A DNA stretch of 39,065 nucleotides from Oscillospiraceae bacterium (GCA_017416245.1 JAFQCX010000039.1:1-39065); one strand, 5' to 3'; shown: positions 31,724 through 39,016, numbered from the stretch's first letter. The notes: generated from the sequence alone by a model not told the origin. Translations and numbers: made by a program.

Positions 31724-32503
31724 TTATCCTTGTGTCCGGCCCAAAAGATATGCCTGCTCGTTTGTTAGAACATCGATTTTACCCGCGTCCCGCATTTGGC
31801 TTAAGTATGCGGCAAATTCTGCAAAGCTATCGTAATCATAGCACAACCTGCCTTCGTAAATCTCCTCGCCGGGTTTTCTGAATCGGTGGAATGTAAACAC
31901 AACGCAGGCTCTTTCCGCTGCCGCCAATTCCACCAGGCTTTTCATATCCGCAACAGATCTTTGGTGACTTATAACCACTGAGTTAACGCTCAATCCGTCA
32001 AAGCTATAGATTAATTGGGGTGCGTTCTTATATAAAAAGTCCGACGCGCCCTGCGCGATCAGCCTATCACAAAACGCTAATTGCTGAGGATTTGGATTGG
32101 AATTCCTGCCGGTTCGCACATACAGCAGCTTCATGGAACGCAAACGCTCTGCATTTTCCTCAATAAATGCATTCTGCATCTTGCTACCAGGTGATGCAAA
32201 GCCAATAGCATCTTGCTTGATGTTCAGCCATTCATACAGGCACTCCACGCTCTTGGAAACATCTTTATCGTCGTTCTCGTGGGTATGTCCATGGGCGGCG
32301 ATTTCAATCAAGGGATCACTATGCATAATTTTCAGTTGCTCTCTTGTCAGGCGGTCTGCGTCCCCCACCAAACCGGTCACTATATTATAGGTGGCGCTGA
32401 GCCGATACTTTTTTAAGACATTTTCATAGACTCTGAAGCCATCGGCATCTCCATCGTCTATGGAGATCACGATCGTGCCTTTTTCAAAACGAGATGTTTT
32501 CAT
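31724..32503 (-). CDS. Polysaccharide deacetylase family protein (first copy)
   Basis: This 259-residue protein has the NodB-homology core: the DD metal/base motif in IVISIDDGDADGFRVYE (about residues 10-27) and the His-ligand motif AAHGHTHEND (about 75-84). A later FHRF segment contributes the C-terminal His. The substrate may be an N-acetyl or O-acetyl glycan. No signal peptide is seen, so a cytosolic or small-molecule substrate is likely. AAAGGAG precedes ATG 32503 at seven bases; the longer frame to 32587 has no ribosome binding site. A TGTTACAAT -10-like box lies upstream. No clear terminator follows. Confidence 0.8.
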   Translation of the reverse strand: MKTSRFEKGTIVISIDDGDADGFRVYENVLKKYRLSATYNIVTGLVGDADRLTREQLKIMHSDPLIEIAAHGHTHENDDKDVSKSVECLYEWLNIKQDAIGFASPGSKMQNAFIEENAERLRSMKLLYVRTGRNSNPNPQQLAFCDRLIAQGASDFLYKNAPQLIYSFDGLSVNSVVISHQRSVADMKSLVELAAAERACVVFTFHRFRKPGEEIYEGRLCYDYDSFAEFAAYLSQMRDAGKIDVLTNEQAYLLGRTQG

Positions 32504-32563
32504 TTTTCTTCTCCTTTTTTGTTTTTTTACATTGTAACATATTAAATGCATAATTGCTACATT

Positions 32564-32617
32564 AAAAAAGGACTCCACATTAGGCAAAAAAGGACTCCAC
32601 TTCGTGAAGTCCTTTTT
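32564..32617. terminator. Terminator of the MBL gene with duplicated stem arm
   Basis: On the minus strand arms pair across GAA with one G-U: 32586-32600 and 32604-32617, near AAGGACTTCAC / GTGGAGTCCTT. The arm AAAAAAGGACTCCAC occurs twice, at 32564-32578 and 32586-32600, so either copy could pair with the same partner. Confidence 0.7.
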
Positions 32618-32623
32618 ATGTAT

Positions 32624-33373
32624 TTATGTATCTTTTGCAATCACTTCGTCTAAGCGTTTTTCGCAATAAGTCAGGAATTCATGCCAAAGATTTTTGTCAA
32701 TGAATTTATTCTCTCCTGTTTTCAAAAGCAATTCGCCCTTGACGGCAGTATCGTTATTCCAAACGTGGTTACCGATGAACACATCAACGTTTTCCTTTTG
32801 CAGTCTGTGCAGAGAGTCACGGTAATCCTCTCTGCAGCCATCATAGTCAAAACGTCCTTGCGCCAGCGTATTGGCGCCGGCACCGCCAAACATACCCACA
32901 CGATATGTCTGCCCGTTCTCTTCCGTTTCAAAGAAAAAAGAAATCGTTCCCCTTGTATGTCCCGGTGTTTCCATAAAGGATATGGTGGTATTGCCAAGAG
33001 AGAGCGTATCCCCCTCACTAACCAAAATGTCGGGGGCAAAATACCTTTTTGCTTTTTCTGCATCGTGACGGCCGATCAGGGTCTTTGCCCCGGACAGATC
33101 AACCATTGCCGCCGTTGCTTCGGCGTGATCCCCGTGCCAGTGGGTATTGATGATATACTTGATATCCTTGGGATTGAAGCCCAGCTCATAGATTGAGCGG
33201 ACTACCAGATACAATGCATTTGCATATCCCGGGTCGATCAAGATAAGGCCATCCTTTGTATCGATCAAATGACAGGAAGCCTGAAAAGTTCCCACGAAAT
33301 AGATGTTTCCAATTATTTTGAAGGGTTGCAGTTTCCCTTCCCAAGGGTTTTGGATTTTTCTTCTTGTAAACAT
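32624..33373 (-). CDS. Metallo-beta-lactamase-fold hydrolase, B3-like
   Basis: This 249-residue protein has the Zn-binding motif THWHGDHAEAT (HxHxDH), a second His in ETPGHTRGTISF and a final His in IGNHVWNND. The spacing and the region ENGQTYRVGMFGGAGANTL resemble subclass B3 enzymes, with no Cys ligand. No signal peptide is present, so an antibiotic-inactivating periplasmic role is unlikely; a lactonase or sugar-ester hydrolase fits better. The start at 33373 lies one base from the stop of the dehydrogenase gene, and its ribosome binding site is weak (AGGCGATG), suggesting coupling. It is followed by a terminator. Confidence 0.85.
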   Translation of the reverse strand: MFTRRKIQNPWEGKLQPFKIIGNIYFVGTFQASCHLIDTKDGLILIDPGYANALYLVVRSIYELGFNPKDIKYIINTHWHGDHAEATAAMVDLSGAKTLIGRHDAEKAKRYFAPDILVSEGDTLSLGNTTISFMETPGHTRGTISFFFETEENGQTYRVGMFGGAGANTLAQGRFDYDGCREDYRDSLHRLQKENVDVFIGNHVWNNDTAVKGELLLKTGENKFIDKNLWHEFLTYCEKRLDEVIAKDT

Positions 33374-33374
33374 A

Positions 33375-34448
33375 TTAGCATCGCCTGGCTTCCAGTTTCT
33401 TTACGATCTCGTCGCCGACCTCCTGTGTTGAATTGCTGCCACCAAGATCTGCGGTCAGCACCTTTTCATCACAAAGCACCTCTTCGATACAATCGATAAG
33501 TGTCTTGCCCCAATCGGTATGGCCAAAGAAATCCAACATTTGACTTGCAGACCAGACAGTTGCCAACGGGTTTGCTTTCCCCTGCCCTGCAATGTCGGGT
33601 GCAGAGCCGTGGATAGGCTCAAACATAGACGGGAATTTTCTTTCAGGATTGATGTTTGCGCCTGCCGCAAGACCCATACCGCCTGCAATGGCTGCGCCAA
33701 GGTCGGTAAGAATATCGCCGAAAAGATTGGATGTAACAACGATTTCAAACCGCTTGGGGTCCTTGATCATAAACATACTCGCAGCATCTACCAGATAGGA
33801 ATAGGTTTTTACCTCGGGATATTCCTTGCCGACTTCTGCAAATATCTGATCCCAGAAAACCATAGAGTAATTCAGCGCATTGCCCTTGCTGATGCTCGTA
33901 AGGGTCTTATGCTCTTTCTTCGCCAGTTCATAGGCATAACGGATGATCCGCTCGCAGCCGACTCTGGAAAATACGCCATCCTGAATTACCACCTCGTTGG
34001 GTTTATTCTTGAACAGCCAGCTACCGCTTCCTGCATATTCGCCTTCACTGTTTTCTCGCACGAACACCATATCCACATCCGACTCACTTACGTTCTTGAG
34101 CGGACAGGGTGCGCCTTTCAGCAGCTTTACAGGACGCAGGTTGACATACTGATCGAATTTCTTACGGATCGTCAGCAGCAGATCCCACAAGGATATGTGG
34201 TCGGGTACGCCAGGCGCGCCCACTGCGCCTAAGAATATGGCATCAAATTCTGACAGGATCTCGATACCGTTTTTGGGCATCATCTCGCCGTTTTCCAGAT
34301 AATACTCACAGCCCCAGGGAAAATGGGTAAATTCAAAGGTAAATCTGCCATCCAGCTCCGCAACCTTTTTTAGTACCTTAACACCCTCAGCAATTACCTC
34401 GGGACCTATGCCGTCACCGGCAATGACTGCTATTTTATATGTTTGCAT
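33375..34448 (-). CDS. Tartrate/D-malate-type dehydrogenase (isocitrate/isopropylmalate family)
   Basis: This 357-residue beta-decarboxylating dehydrogenase starts MQTYKIAVIAGDGIGPEV. The substrate-binding region YVNLRPVKLLKGAPCPLKN and the VRENSEGEYAGSGSWLF segment, followed by VIQDGVFSRVGCERIIRYAYELA, are closer in wording to tartrate/D-malate dehydrogenases (TtuC/DmlA) than to LeuB. Catalytic Lys and Tyr positions lie in the conserved YDAA(S) and ISKGN stretches, and metal-binding aspartates in the FGDILTD segment. It oxidises a 2-hydroxy acid with NAD(P) and Mn/Mg. AGGA precedes ATG 34448 by eight bases. It is divergent from a LysR regulator and overlaps no upstream gene. Confidence 0.85.
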   Translation of the reverse strand: MQTYKIAVIAGDGIGPEVIAEGVKVLKKVAELDGRFTFEFTHFPWGCEYYLENGEMMPKNGIEILSEFDAIFLGAVGAPGVPDHISLWDLLLTIRKKFDQYVNLRPVKLLKGAPCPLKNVSESDVDMVFVRENSEGEYAGSGSWLFKNKPNEVVIQDGVFSRVGCERIIRYAYELAKKEHKTLTSISKGNALNYSMVFWDQIFAEVGKEYPEVKTYSYLVDAASMFMIKDPKRFEIVVTSNLFGDILTDLGAAIAGGMGLAAGANINPERKFPSMFEPIHGSAPDIAGQGKANPLATVWSASQMLDFFGHTDWGKTLIDCIEEVLCDEKVLTADLGGSNSTQEVGDEIVKKLEARRC

Positions 34449-34501
34449 TTTACAGCATCCTTTCTGCATTTATACTTGATATTATCAGTGTAGCAAATTA
34501 T

Positions 34502-34522
34502 AATATATTTGTAAAATATATT
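34502..34522. promoter_or_regulatory. Candidate LysR-type operator (perfect dyad)
   Basis: AATATATTT-GTA-AAATATATT has perfect 9-bp arms around a 3-base centre and lies between the divergent LysR and dehydrogenase genes, where LysR proteins normally bind. It fits an AT-rich T-N11-A-type site. Confidence 0.55.
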
Positions 34523-34564
34523 TTTTCTAATTTTTAATAGCTTATTTCTATAAAGGAGCAATAT

Positions 34565-35440
34565 ATGACACTTGATCAGCTTCGCTATTTTCAAGCAGTA
34601 TGCAAGTATAACAGCGTCAGTCGGGCAGCGGAATTTCTAAACATCTCCCAACCGTCGGTTTCAAATGCCATCAGCAAATTAGAAAACGAATTCGGCACGA
34701 CGCTTTTTACACGACAGAACAAGCGGCTTACCCTTACCAAAGAGGGTACGACCCTTTTGGAGCTTACCGACGATTTGTTGCTTCGCGCTGAAAACACAGT
34801 GAAAACAATGAACGGATTAAGCGATAATAAAGTGCTGAACATCGGTATTCCTCCTATGCTCAGCTCCTTGATCCTGCCTGTTTTATACAATGATTTCTTT
34901 AAAAACTGTCCGGATATCAAAATCAATTTCTTTGAAGGGAATCGCAGTGAGCTCATTCAGATGTTGGAGGAAACCAAAATCAATATGGCCTTCCTCCCCC
35001 ACAACGGACAGTTCGATAACAGATTCCACGCCAAACTGCTTATGGAATTGGATAATGTGTGTTGTGTTGGTAAGGGACACTGTTTATCGCAAAAGAAATC
35101 TGTAACCATTGAAGATATAAAAAACGAGCCATTGGTCTTATTTAAGAACAGTTTCTTTCAAACTGAGCGCCTGCTGGAACGGTTTAAGCAAAGCAACCAT
35201 ACGCCAAATGTCCTGCTGGATACCACACAGGTATCCACTGTGCAGAATATGGTATCCAATGGCCTTGCTGTTGGTTTTATGTTTGAATTCTTGCTGAAAA
35301 CAACACCCGACATCGCGGGCATTAAGCTTGATCCGCCTATGCGTACACAGGTCAGTCTTGTGTGGAAGCAAGGCGAGTATCTGTCAGGAAATATGAACCA
35401 ACTTATTGCATTTGTGAAAAACCATTTCCCCTGTGAATAA
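34565..35440 (+). CDS. LysR-family transcriptional regulator
   Basis: This 291-residue LTTR has the N-terminal winged HTH (residues 1-60: MTLDQLRYFQAVCKYNSVSR... LNISQPSVSNAISKLENEFG) and a periplasmic-binding-protein-like effector domain (about 90-290). Its divergence from the tartrate/D-malate-type dehydrogenase, with a perfect dyad between them, suggests it activates that operon when an organic acid is present. AAAGGAG precedes the ATG at about seven bases. A strong terminator follows its stop. Confidence 0.92.
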   Translation: MTLDQLRYFQAVCKYNSVSRAAEFLNISQPSVSNAISKLENEFGTTLFTRQNKRLTLTKEGTTLLELTDDLLLRAENTVKTMNGLSDNKVLNIGIPPMLSSLILPVLYNDFFKNCPDIKINFFEGNRSELIQMLEETKINMAFLPHNGQFDNRFHAKLLMELDNVCCVGKGHCLSQKKSVTIEDIKNEPLVLFKNSFFQTERLLERFKQSNHTPNVLLDTTQVSTVQNMVSNGLAVGFMFEFLLKTTPDIAGIKLDPPMRTQVSLVWKQGEYLSGNMNQLIAFVKNHFPCE

Positions 35441-35445
35441 AAAGC

Positions 35446-35477
35446 AAAAAAGCACACCGTAGGGCGGTGTGCTTTTT
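35446..35477. terminator. Bidirectional terminator after LysR gene
   Basis: Arms AAAAAGCACACCG / CGGTGTGCTTTTT with a TAGGG loop lie between convergent LysR and polysaccharide deacetylase genes. Confidence 0.86.
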
Positions 35478-35488
35478 AGATGTCGGAA

Positions 35489-36316
35489 TTATAAATAAAG
35501 GGTTTCTCCGCCCTTTATGCAATGTGTCTTTCCGCCTTGATAGAACCAAACATCGATCGCAGATGGATTATGTACGATCTTCTTGTCCACACTGGTTTGA
35601 AGATTTTCATAGGCCTTTACATAGTCATAGATTTCAATGTTGGTTGCATACCAGATATCGTCTTTACCGCCAACATACTCTGCGAATTTTTCAATCACTT
35701 CCCAGTTATCTTTGTTGTCAAATTCATAACTGTGACCCCAAACATAAAACAGCCAGTTGTCGCTGCTGAATCTGCACTTTTCCTCAACAAACTTTTTTGC
35801 CAGCTCCATAAGTCTGGGGTTATTATGATGGCAAGTGGGGTGCAGCTCCAGCCAATTTTCAGGGAACTTGAAGTTTTCGGATGACTTTACTGTTCTGGAA
35901 TAGCATATTCCGCATTTTTTCAAGCAATCAATTACTTCGCTACTATATGTTCCAAAGGGATATGCCATTCCCCTTGCCAAGGTACCGTAATGGGTTTCGA
36001 TGCTTCGCCGGTCTTCAAGTATTTCCGTTAGGATTTCATCTGACTTCAATCTTTCCAAAAAAGGATGTGTATAGGCATGAACGGCAACCTCATGGCCGGA
36101 ATTTATATACAGTTCTTTTGCCTCTGACAGCTTCATTCTGCCATAATATCTTTCCCGCACGGCATCTTCCGCTAAGTAGGATCCGGAATTGATATTAAAA
36201 GTGCCTTTAATGCCGTACTGATCCAGTATTTTGATCAGCCTGATGTCCTGCACAACACCATCGTCATAGCTTAAAGTTAGCACTTTTGATTTGCCGTCTT
36301 TTAATTTCATATACAT
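35489..36316 (-). CDS. Polysaccharide deacetylase family protein (second copy)
   Basis: This protein of about 275 residues has a NodB core: VLTLSYDDGVVQDIRLI (DD motif at the N-terminus), EVAVHAYTHPFLERL for the His pair, and AYPFGTYSS and a later VWGHSYEF for the other conserved segments. Like the copy at 31724 it has no signal peptide or anchor. I start at 36316 (MYMKLKDGK...) because GAGG lies about eight bases upstream; the frame to 36373 adds 19 residues with no ribosome binding site. The product would act on acetylated sugars in the cytosol. It stands alone after LysR. Confidence 0.8.
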   Translation of the reverse strand: MYMKLKDGKSKVLTLSYDDGVVQDIRLIKILDQYGIKGTFNINSGSYLAEDAVRERYYGRMKLSEAKELYINSGHEVAVHAYTHPFLERLKSDEILTEILEDRRSIETHYGTLARGMAYPFGTYSSEVIDCLKKCGICYSRTVKSSENFKFPENWLELHPTCHHNNPRLMELAKKFVEEKCRFSSDNWLFYVWGHSYEFDNKDNWEVIEKFAEYVGGKDDIWYATNIEIYDYVKAYENLQTSVDKKIVHNPSAIDVWFYQGGKTHCIKGGETLYL

Positions 36317-36448
36317 AACAGTTTCCTCACCTATCCATATATTTCCGTCTATTGCAAACGGAATGCTATTCATTTGCTGATTGTTTTATATCACACTTTC
36401 GTGAAGTTTGCAATGCTTTTTGAGAAACAAGAACATTTTCGCAAAAGC

Positions 36449-36480
36449 AAAATCCCGTCCACTTACGCGAACGGGATTTT
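36449..36480. terminator. Hairpin with A and T flanks
   Basis: Arms AAAATCCCGT / ACGGGATTTT with a 12-base loop lie in the gap between the deacetylase gene and the small membrane gene cluster. Both strands end in A/T-rich tracts, so it could end the minus-strand transcript of the islet genes. Confidence 0.55.
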
Positions 36481-36483
36481 TGT

Positions 36484-36516
36484 CTCTCGTGTCCAAAAAA
36501 ACTGGTTGAAAACTGA
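36484..36516. repeat. Dispersed imperfect repeat, copy 1
   Basis: A roughly 33-bp sequence containing CTCTCGTGTCC and ACTGG recurs at 37396-37428 with about 27 matches. Both copies lie in intergenic AT-rich sequence of the islet, near small genes with CxxC motifs. Confidence 0.55.
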
Positions 36517-36522
36517 GAAATT

Positions 36523-36567
36523 TCATTTCGTACCGCAATTATCGCAAACAACAAATTTATTCTTCAT
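36523..36567 (-). pseudogene. Possible 14-residue zinc-ribbon remnant or microprotein
   Basis: A tiny frame on the minus strand reads MKNKFVVCDNCGTK and stops. It contains one CxxC knuckle, as in the start of a zinc ribbon, with only a weak AAGGCAGTG upstream. It may be a truncated gene; real expression is unsupported. Confidence 0.25.
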
Positions 36568-36600
36568 AATTATCACTGCCTTATAATCTCATAAGAAATA

Positions 36601-36969
36601 TTATACACACATAGGCAAGAAGCAAGTCAAAGTCATCAAACCAAACAAGCAACTTAGCGTAAAAGACAACTTTCTTATCACGTTGTTTTGTGCAATTTTA
36701 GATGAGATGATTGAGAAAATCAATCCGACAACAGAAATCAAAAAAGTGCCAATAACAACAATATCTATTGGAACACCCAAATACTCATGTCCGCTGGCAT
36801 TTGATGCCTCAAGCCTATCCAGTTGGCTCTTCACTTCGATAGTGCCGGCAATTACAAAGTATATATCATACGCAAAAATAAGAACTATCAATATAACTAG
36901 AATCCAAGAAACTATCCTTCTCATAGCATCACACAGCCTAATCGATTTGTTATTTATTTGCAAATTCAA
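36601..36969 (-). CDS. Small membrane protein, unknown family
   Basis: A predicted protein of up to 122 residues with three hydrophobic segments: about residues 19-41 (IVSWILVILIVLIFAYDIYF), 68-90 (IDIVVIGTFLISVVGLIFSI) and 101-119. The start is uncertain. TTG 36969 overlaps the end of the zinc-ribbon gene by 20 bases, with AGGG upstream, while ATG 36924 gives 107 residues with a weak ribosome binding site. I do not recognise a family. It is probably translated with the upstream zinc-ribbon gene. Surrounding sequence is AT-rich compared with the rest of the window. Confidence 0.55.
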   Translation of the reverse strand: MNLQINNKSIRLCDAMRRIVSWILVILIVLIFAYDIYFVIAGTIEVKSQLDRLEASNASGHEYLGVPIDIVVIGTFLISVVGLIFSIISSKIAQNNVIRKLSFTLSCLFGLMTLTCFLPMCV

Positions 36970-37321
36970 GCCATAACCCTACTAAAAGGCTTATAGCTGC
37001 GACACCGATAATTATCCATTCTGTAAGACCTGCTTTTCGATTCGGATCATACAGCTCCATTGGTGAGAAAAGGTTTTTCAAAAAAGAGCAAACAAACATC
37101 CCAAAGAGGCAAACTGGGAGGAGAAAATCTTTTATTCCCAAGAAAAAGTATGCGATACATACAACCAACGTTGCATCAGATCGGCTTGTGCCATATTTCT
37201 TTATACGCAAGCTGCTGCCGCAAGACAAACACTTAAAACCACCTTTTTCCCATATTGCGTGTTTGCATTTTCTTAAAAAGCTAATCTTATTGTCACAAAC
37301 AGGACATCGGAAAGCACTCAT
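36950..37321 (-). CDS. Zinc-ribbon membrane protein, unknown function
   Basis: This 123-residue protein starts MSAFRCPVCDNKISFLRK, with a four-cysteine ribbon: CPVC (about residues 6-9) and CLSC (about 30-33). Two hydrophobic segments follow (about 54-80 and 100-118). The arrangement, zinc ribbon followed by membrane helices, is common in small uncharacterised proteins of Firmicutes. Start 37321 follows GGAG with an 11-base gap; a TTG at 37354 is in frame but lacks one. It overlaps the next gene by 20 bases if that gene starts at the TTG. Confidence 0.6.
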   Translation of the reverse strand: MSAFRCPVCDNKISFLRKCKHAIWEKGGFKCLSCGSSLRIKKYGTSRSDATLVVCIAYFFLGIKDFLLPVCLFGMFVCSFLKNLFSPMELYDPNRKAGLTEWIIIGVAAISLLVGLWLEFANK

Positions 37322-37395
37322 AAATTTCACGTCTCCAAAACTTATAAAAAACAAAATACACTTTCATTCAAGTATGTGTGACTTTACTTTTTACC

Positions 37396-37428
37396 TCTCA
37401 TATCCAAAAAACTGGACGAAAACCTGAT
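37396..37428. repeat. Dispersed imperfect repeat, copy 2
   Basis: This is the partner of 36484-36516: CTCTCATATCC and ACTGG cores and a GAAAAC-CTGA end. It lies between the zinc-ribbon gene and the next small gene, with no gene in it. Confidence 0.55.
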
Positions 37429-37439
37429 TTTCTTAATTA

Positions 37440-37769
37440 TTAACCGCCTATATAGCCCTCACGTAAGTTAACCTCAACTGCTACACCGTTTTCAAAAAAA
37501 ATTTCATACCACAAGGAATCATCGTAACTCATTATCAATTCTGGAGTATTATCTCGAATCATATAAACTCCGTAAGTTATTTCCCCGTCATTGTTCGTGC
37601 GAGTTCCATTAAAATCGCCGTATTTTTCTATAATTTTGTCTTGGGTGTTACCTATTATAAATCTGTCATTATAGGCAAAATGCGTAGGATGATAATATTT
37701 AAAGACACAGATAAAAGTAACGACTATTAAAATACAACTTGCCAAAATAACAATTATTTTCTTTTTCAT
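37440..37769 (-). CDS. Small exported or membrane-anchored protein, unknown
   Basis: This 109-residue protein begins MKKKIIVILASCILIVVTFI, a hydrophobic N-terminal signal or anchor. No lipobox with a proper Cys position is clear. The rest, beginning YHPTHFAYNDRFIIGNTQDKI, resembles the IIGxxxDxIIExYG element of SmpA/OmlA-like and BamE-like folds, but the match is weak. A GAGG lies about ten bases upstream of the ATG. No neighbour suggests a role, apart from the lipoprotein gene just upstream. Confidence 0.6.
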   Translation of the reverse strand: MKKKIIVILASCILIVVTFICVFKYYHPTHFAYNDRFIIGNTQDKIIEKYGDFNGTRTNNDGEITYGVYMIRDNTPELIMSYDDSLWYEIFFENGVAVEVNLREGYIGG

Positions 37770-37803
37770 ACCATAAACGCCTCGGGTGTATTATATGCTT
37801 GTA

Positions 37804-38619
37804 TTAAAATTTGTTATTCGGTGGGAAATTCAATTTGTATGCAATGGAGAAGATAAGATTTTTCTTTTCTCCGGTTTGATTTTTAAAGGTTTCAATTGTT
37901 ATATATATGTGTCCGTTATATTCATCGTTTGAAAAATTATAACGCAGTTGCATAGTAGAAAGCGTAATTTCGCCTTTGTATTCAGCCGTAGAGTAATCTA
38001 TAAGGGACGGATACCCTAATTCTTTTATTATCTCGTCTAATGATGAATCCTTTGTTATTTTTTCGAAGAATTTGATTTCGGGAACTAAAGGCGCACTATC
38101 TGTTTCAAAATCCAGTCCATTTTCGTAAAAAGAGATATTTACCTGCGTTACAAGACAATCCTTCATTTTGCCCTGATAATTCTCGCCCGGATTTATTGCA
38201 TAGGCCAAAAAATGATTGCCTTTTTGAGAAACTACCTTTAAAGAGCCGAAACTCAATTTTGATTCAAGATCTAAATGATATACAGGTTCAAAATTTATTT
38301 CGGTTATATCAAAACCTTTTTTTAACAGGTCTTCTACCGTTATGGGCAAGGTGATTTCGGTGCCGTCGATTTTGACTTTGAAATTTGATTTTGCTGGTTT
38401 AAGTTTTTGTTCTTTATCGAGCTCGTATTTATAACTTTTTAATGTTGCGCTCGGAGACTCTTGAGTAAAGGTGTATTTTGAAAGATCTATACGCTTTGAC
38501 ATTTCGGTTTTAAAGGTTTCGTAGTCGGTTATAAGTCCAATTTTTTCTTCTTTATTGGCACAGGAAACAAGACTAAAAAGGCAACTGATCGTAAGTATAA
38601 TGCATAATAAATTTCTCAT
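37804..38619 (-). CDS. Predicted lipoprotein, unknown function
   Basis: A 271-residue protein with a lipoprotein signal MRNLLCIILTISCLFSLVSC (lipobox LVSC, Cys20) and an otherwise unrecognised, beta-rich, charged body (DYETFKTEMSKRIDLSKYTF at its start). The start at 38619 follows AAGGGGA seven bases upstream; the frame to 38763 is excluded because it lacks a ribosome binding site. It would be anchored outside the cytoplasmic membrane. It lies between the small anchored gene and the tRNA cluster, in AT-rich DNA. Confidence 0.65.
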   Translation of the reverse strand: MRNLLCIILTISCLFSLVSCANKEEKIGLITDYETFKTEMSKRIDLSKYTFTQESPSATLKSYKYELDKEQKLKPAKSNFKVKIDGTEITLPITVEDLLKKGFDITEINFEPVYHLDLESKLSFGSLKVVSQKGNHFLAYAINPGENYQGKMKDCLVTQVNISFYENGLDFETDSAPLVPEIKFFEKITKDSSLDEIIKELGYPSLIDYSTAEYKGEITLSTMQLRYNFSNDEYNGHIYITIETFKNQTGEKKNLIFSIAYKLNFPPNNKF

Positions 38620-38761
38620 AAAACCATCCCCTTTCATATGTATAATAGCATAAAAGCAGCGGATCCGCAATACATCTTCACTATTCACTATTACCTTCCA
38701 AAAATCCCAAATGCGTGTTCTAGTGAAGAGCGAAAAGTGAAGAGATAATAGTGAAAAGTAC

Positions 38762-38794
38762 AAAAAGAAAAAGCCACACTATCGTGTGACTTTT
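38762..38794 (-). terminator. Terminator after tRNA-Cys
   Basis: On the minus strand GTCACAC-GATA-GTGTGGC (one G-U pair) is followed by a T-rich tract, directly after the tRNA-Cys 3' end. Confidence 0.7.
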
Positions 38795-38799
38795 CTTTT

Positions 38800-38874
38800 T
38801 GGAGGTACCTCCCGGATTTGAACCGGGGAATGAGAGTTTTGCAGACTCTTGCCTTACCACTTGGCCAAGGTACC
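38800..38874 (-). tRNA. tRNA-Cys (anticodon GCA)
   Basis: This 75-nt gene includes CCA. The acceptor stem is GGTACCT/AGGTACC, the anticodon loop CTGCAAA gives anticodon GCA, and the T arm is CCCGG-TTCAAAT-CCGGG. It is the last tRNA in the minus-strand cluster before the islet. Confidence 0.94.
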
Positions 38875-38883
38875 ATTTATGAA

Positions 38884-38908
38884 AATAGGAACGCAGAGCG
38901 TTCCTATT
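38884..38908. other. Hairpin between tRNA-Gly and tRNA-Cys
   Basis: Perfect arms AATAGGAACGC / GCGTTCCTATT with a 3-base loop. No long T run follows, so it is a processing or partial termination structure rather than a clear terminator. Confidence 0.6.
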
Positions 38909-38917
38909 CTATTTGAT

Positions 38918-38993
38918 TGGAGCGGGTGACGAGGCTCGAACTCGCTACCTCCACCTTGGCAAGGTGGCGCTCTACCAGATGAGCTACACCCGC
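38918..38993 (-). tRNA. tRNA-Gly (anticodon GCC)
   Basis: This 76-nt gene includes CCA. The acceptor stem is GCGGGTG/CACCCGC, the anticodon arm CCACC-TTGCCAA-GGTGG gives GCC, and the T arm GCGAG-TTCGAGC-CTCGT is intact. Confidence 0.94.
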
Positions 38994-38997
38994 ATCT

Positions 38998-39016
38998 CGG
39001 TTCCCATTGGGAACCG
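38998..39016. other. Hairpin between tRNA-Phe and tRNA-Gly
   Basis: Perfect arms CGGTTCCC / GGGAACCG with a 3-base loop fill the gap between two tRNA genes. It has no T run and begins directly after the CCA of the upstream tRNA. Confidence 0.6.

Noticed and set aside
32624-33373. Antibiotic-resistance metallo-beta-lactamase
   Set aside because: Fold and ligands look B3-like, but no signal peptide, and the context is an organic-acid operon.
36374-36586. Plus-strand 70-codon frame between deacetylase and islet
   Set aside because: No ribosome binding site, crosses a hairpin and a repeat, and no recognisable domain.
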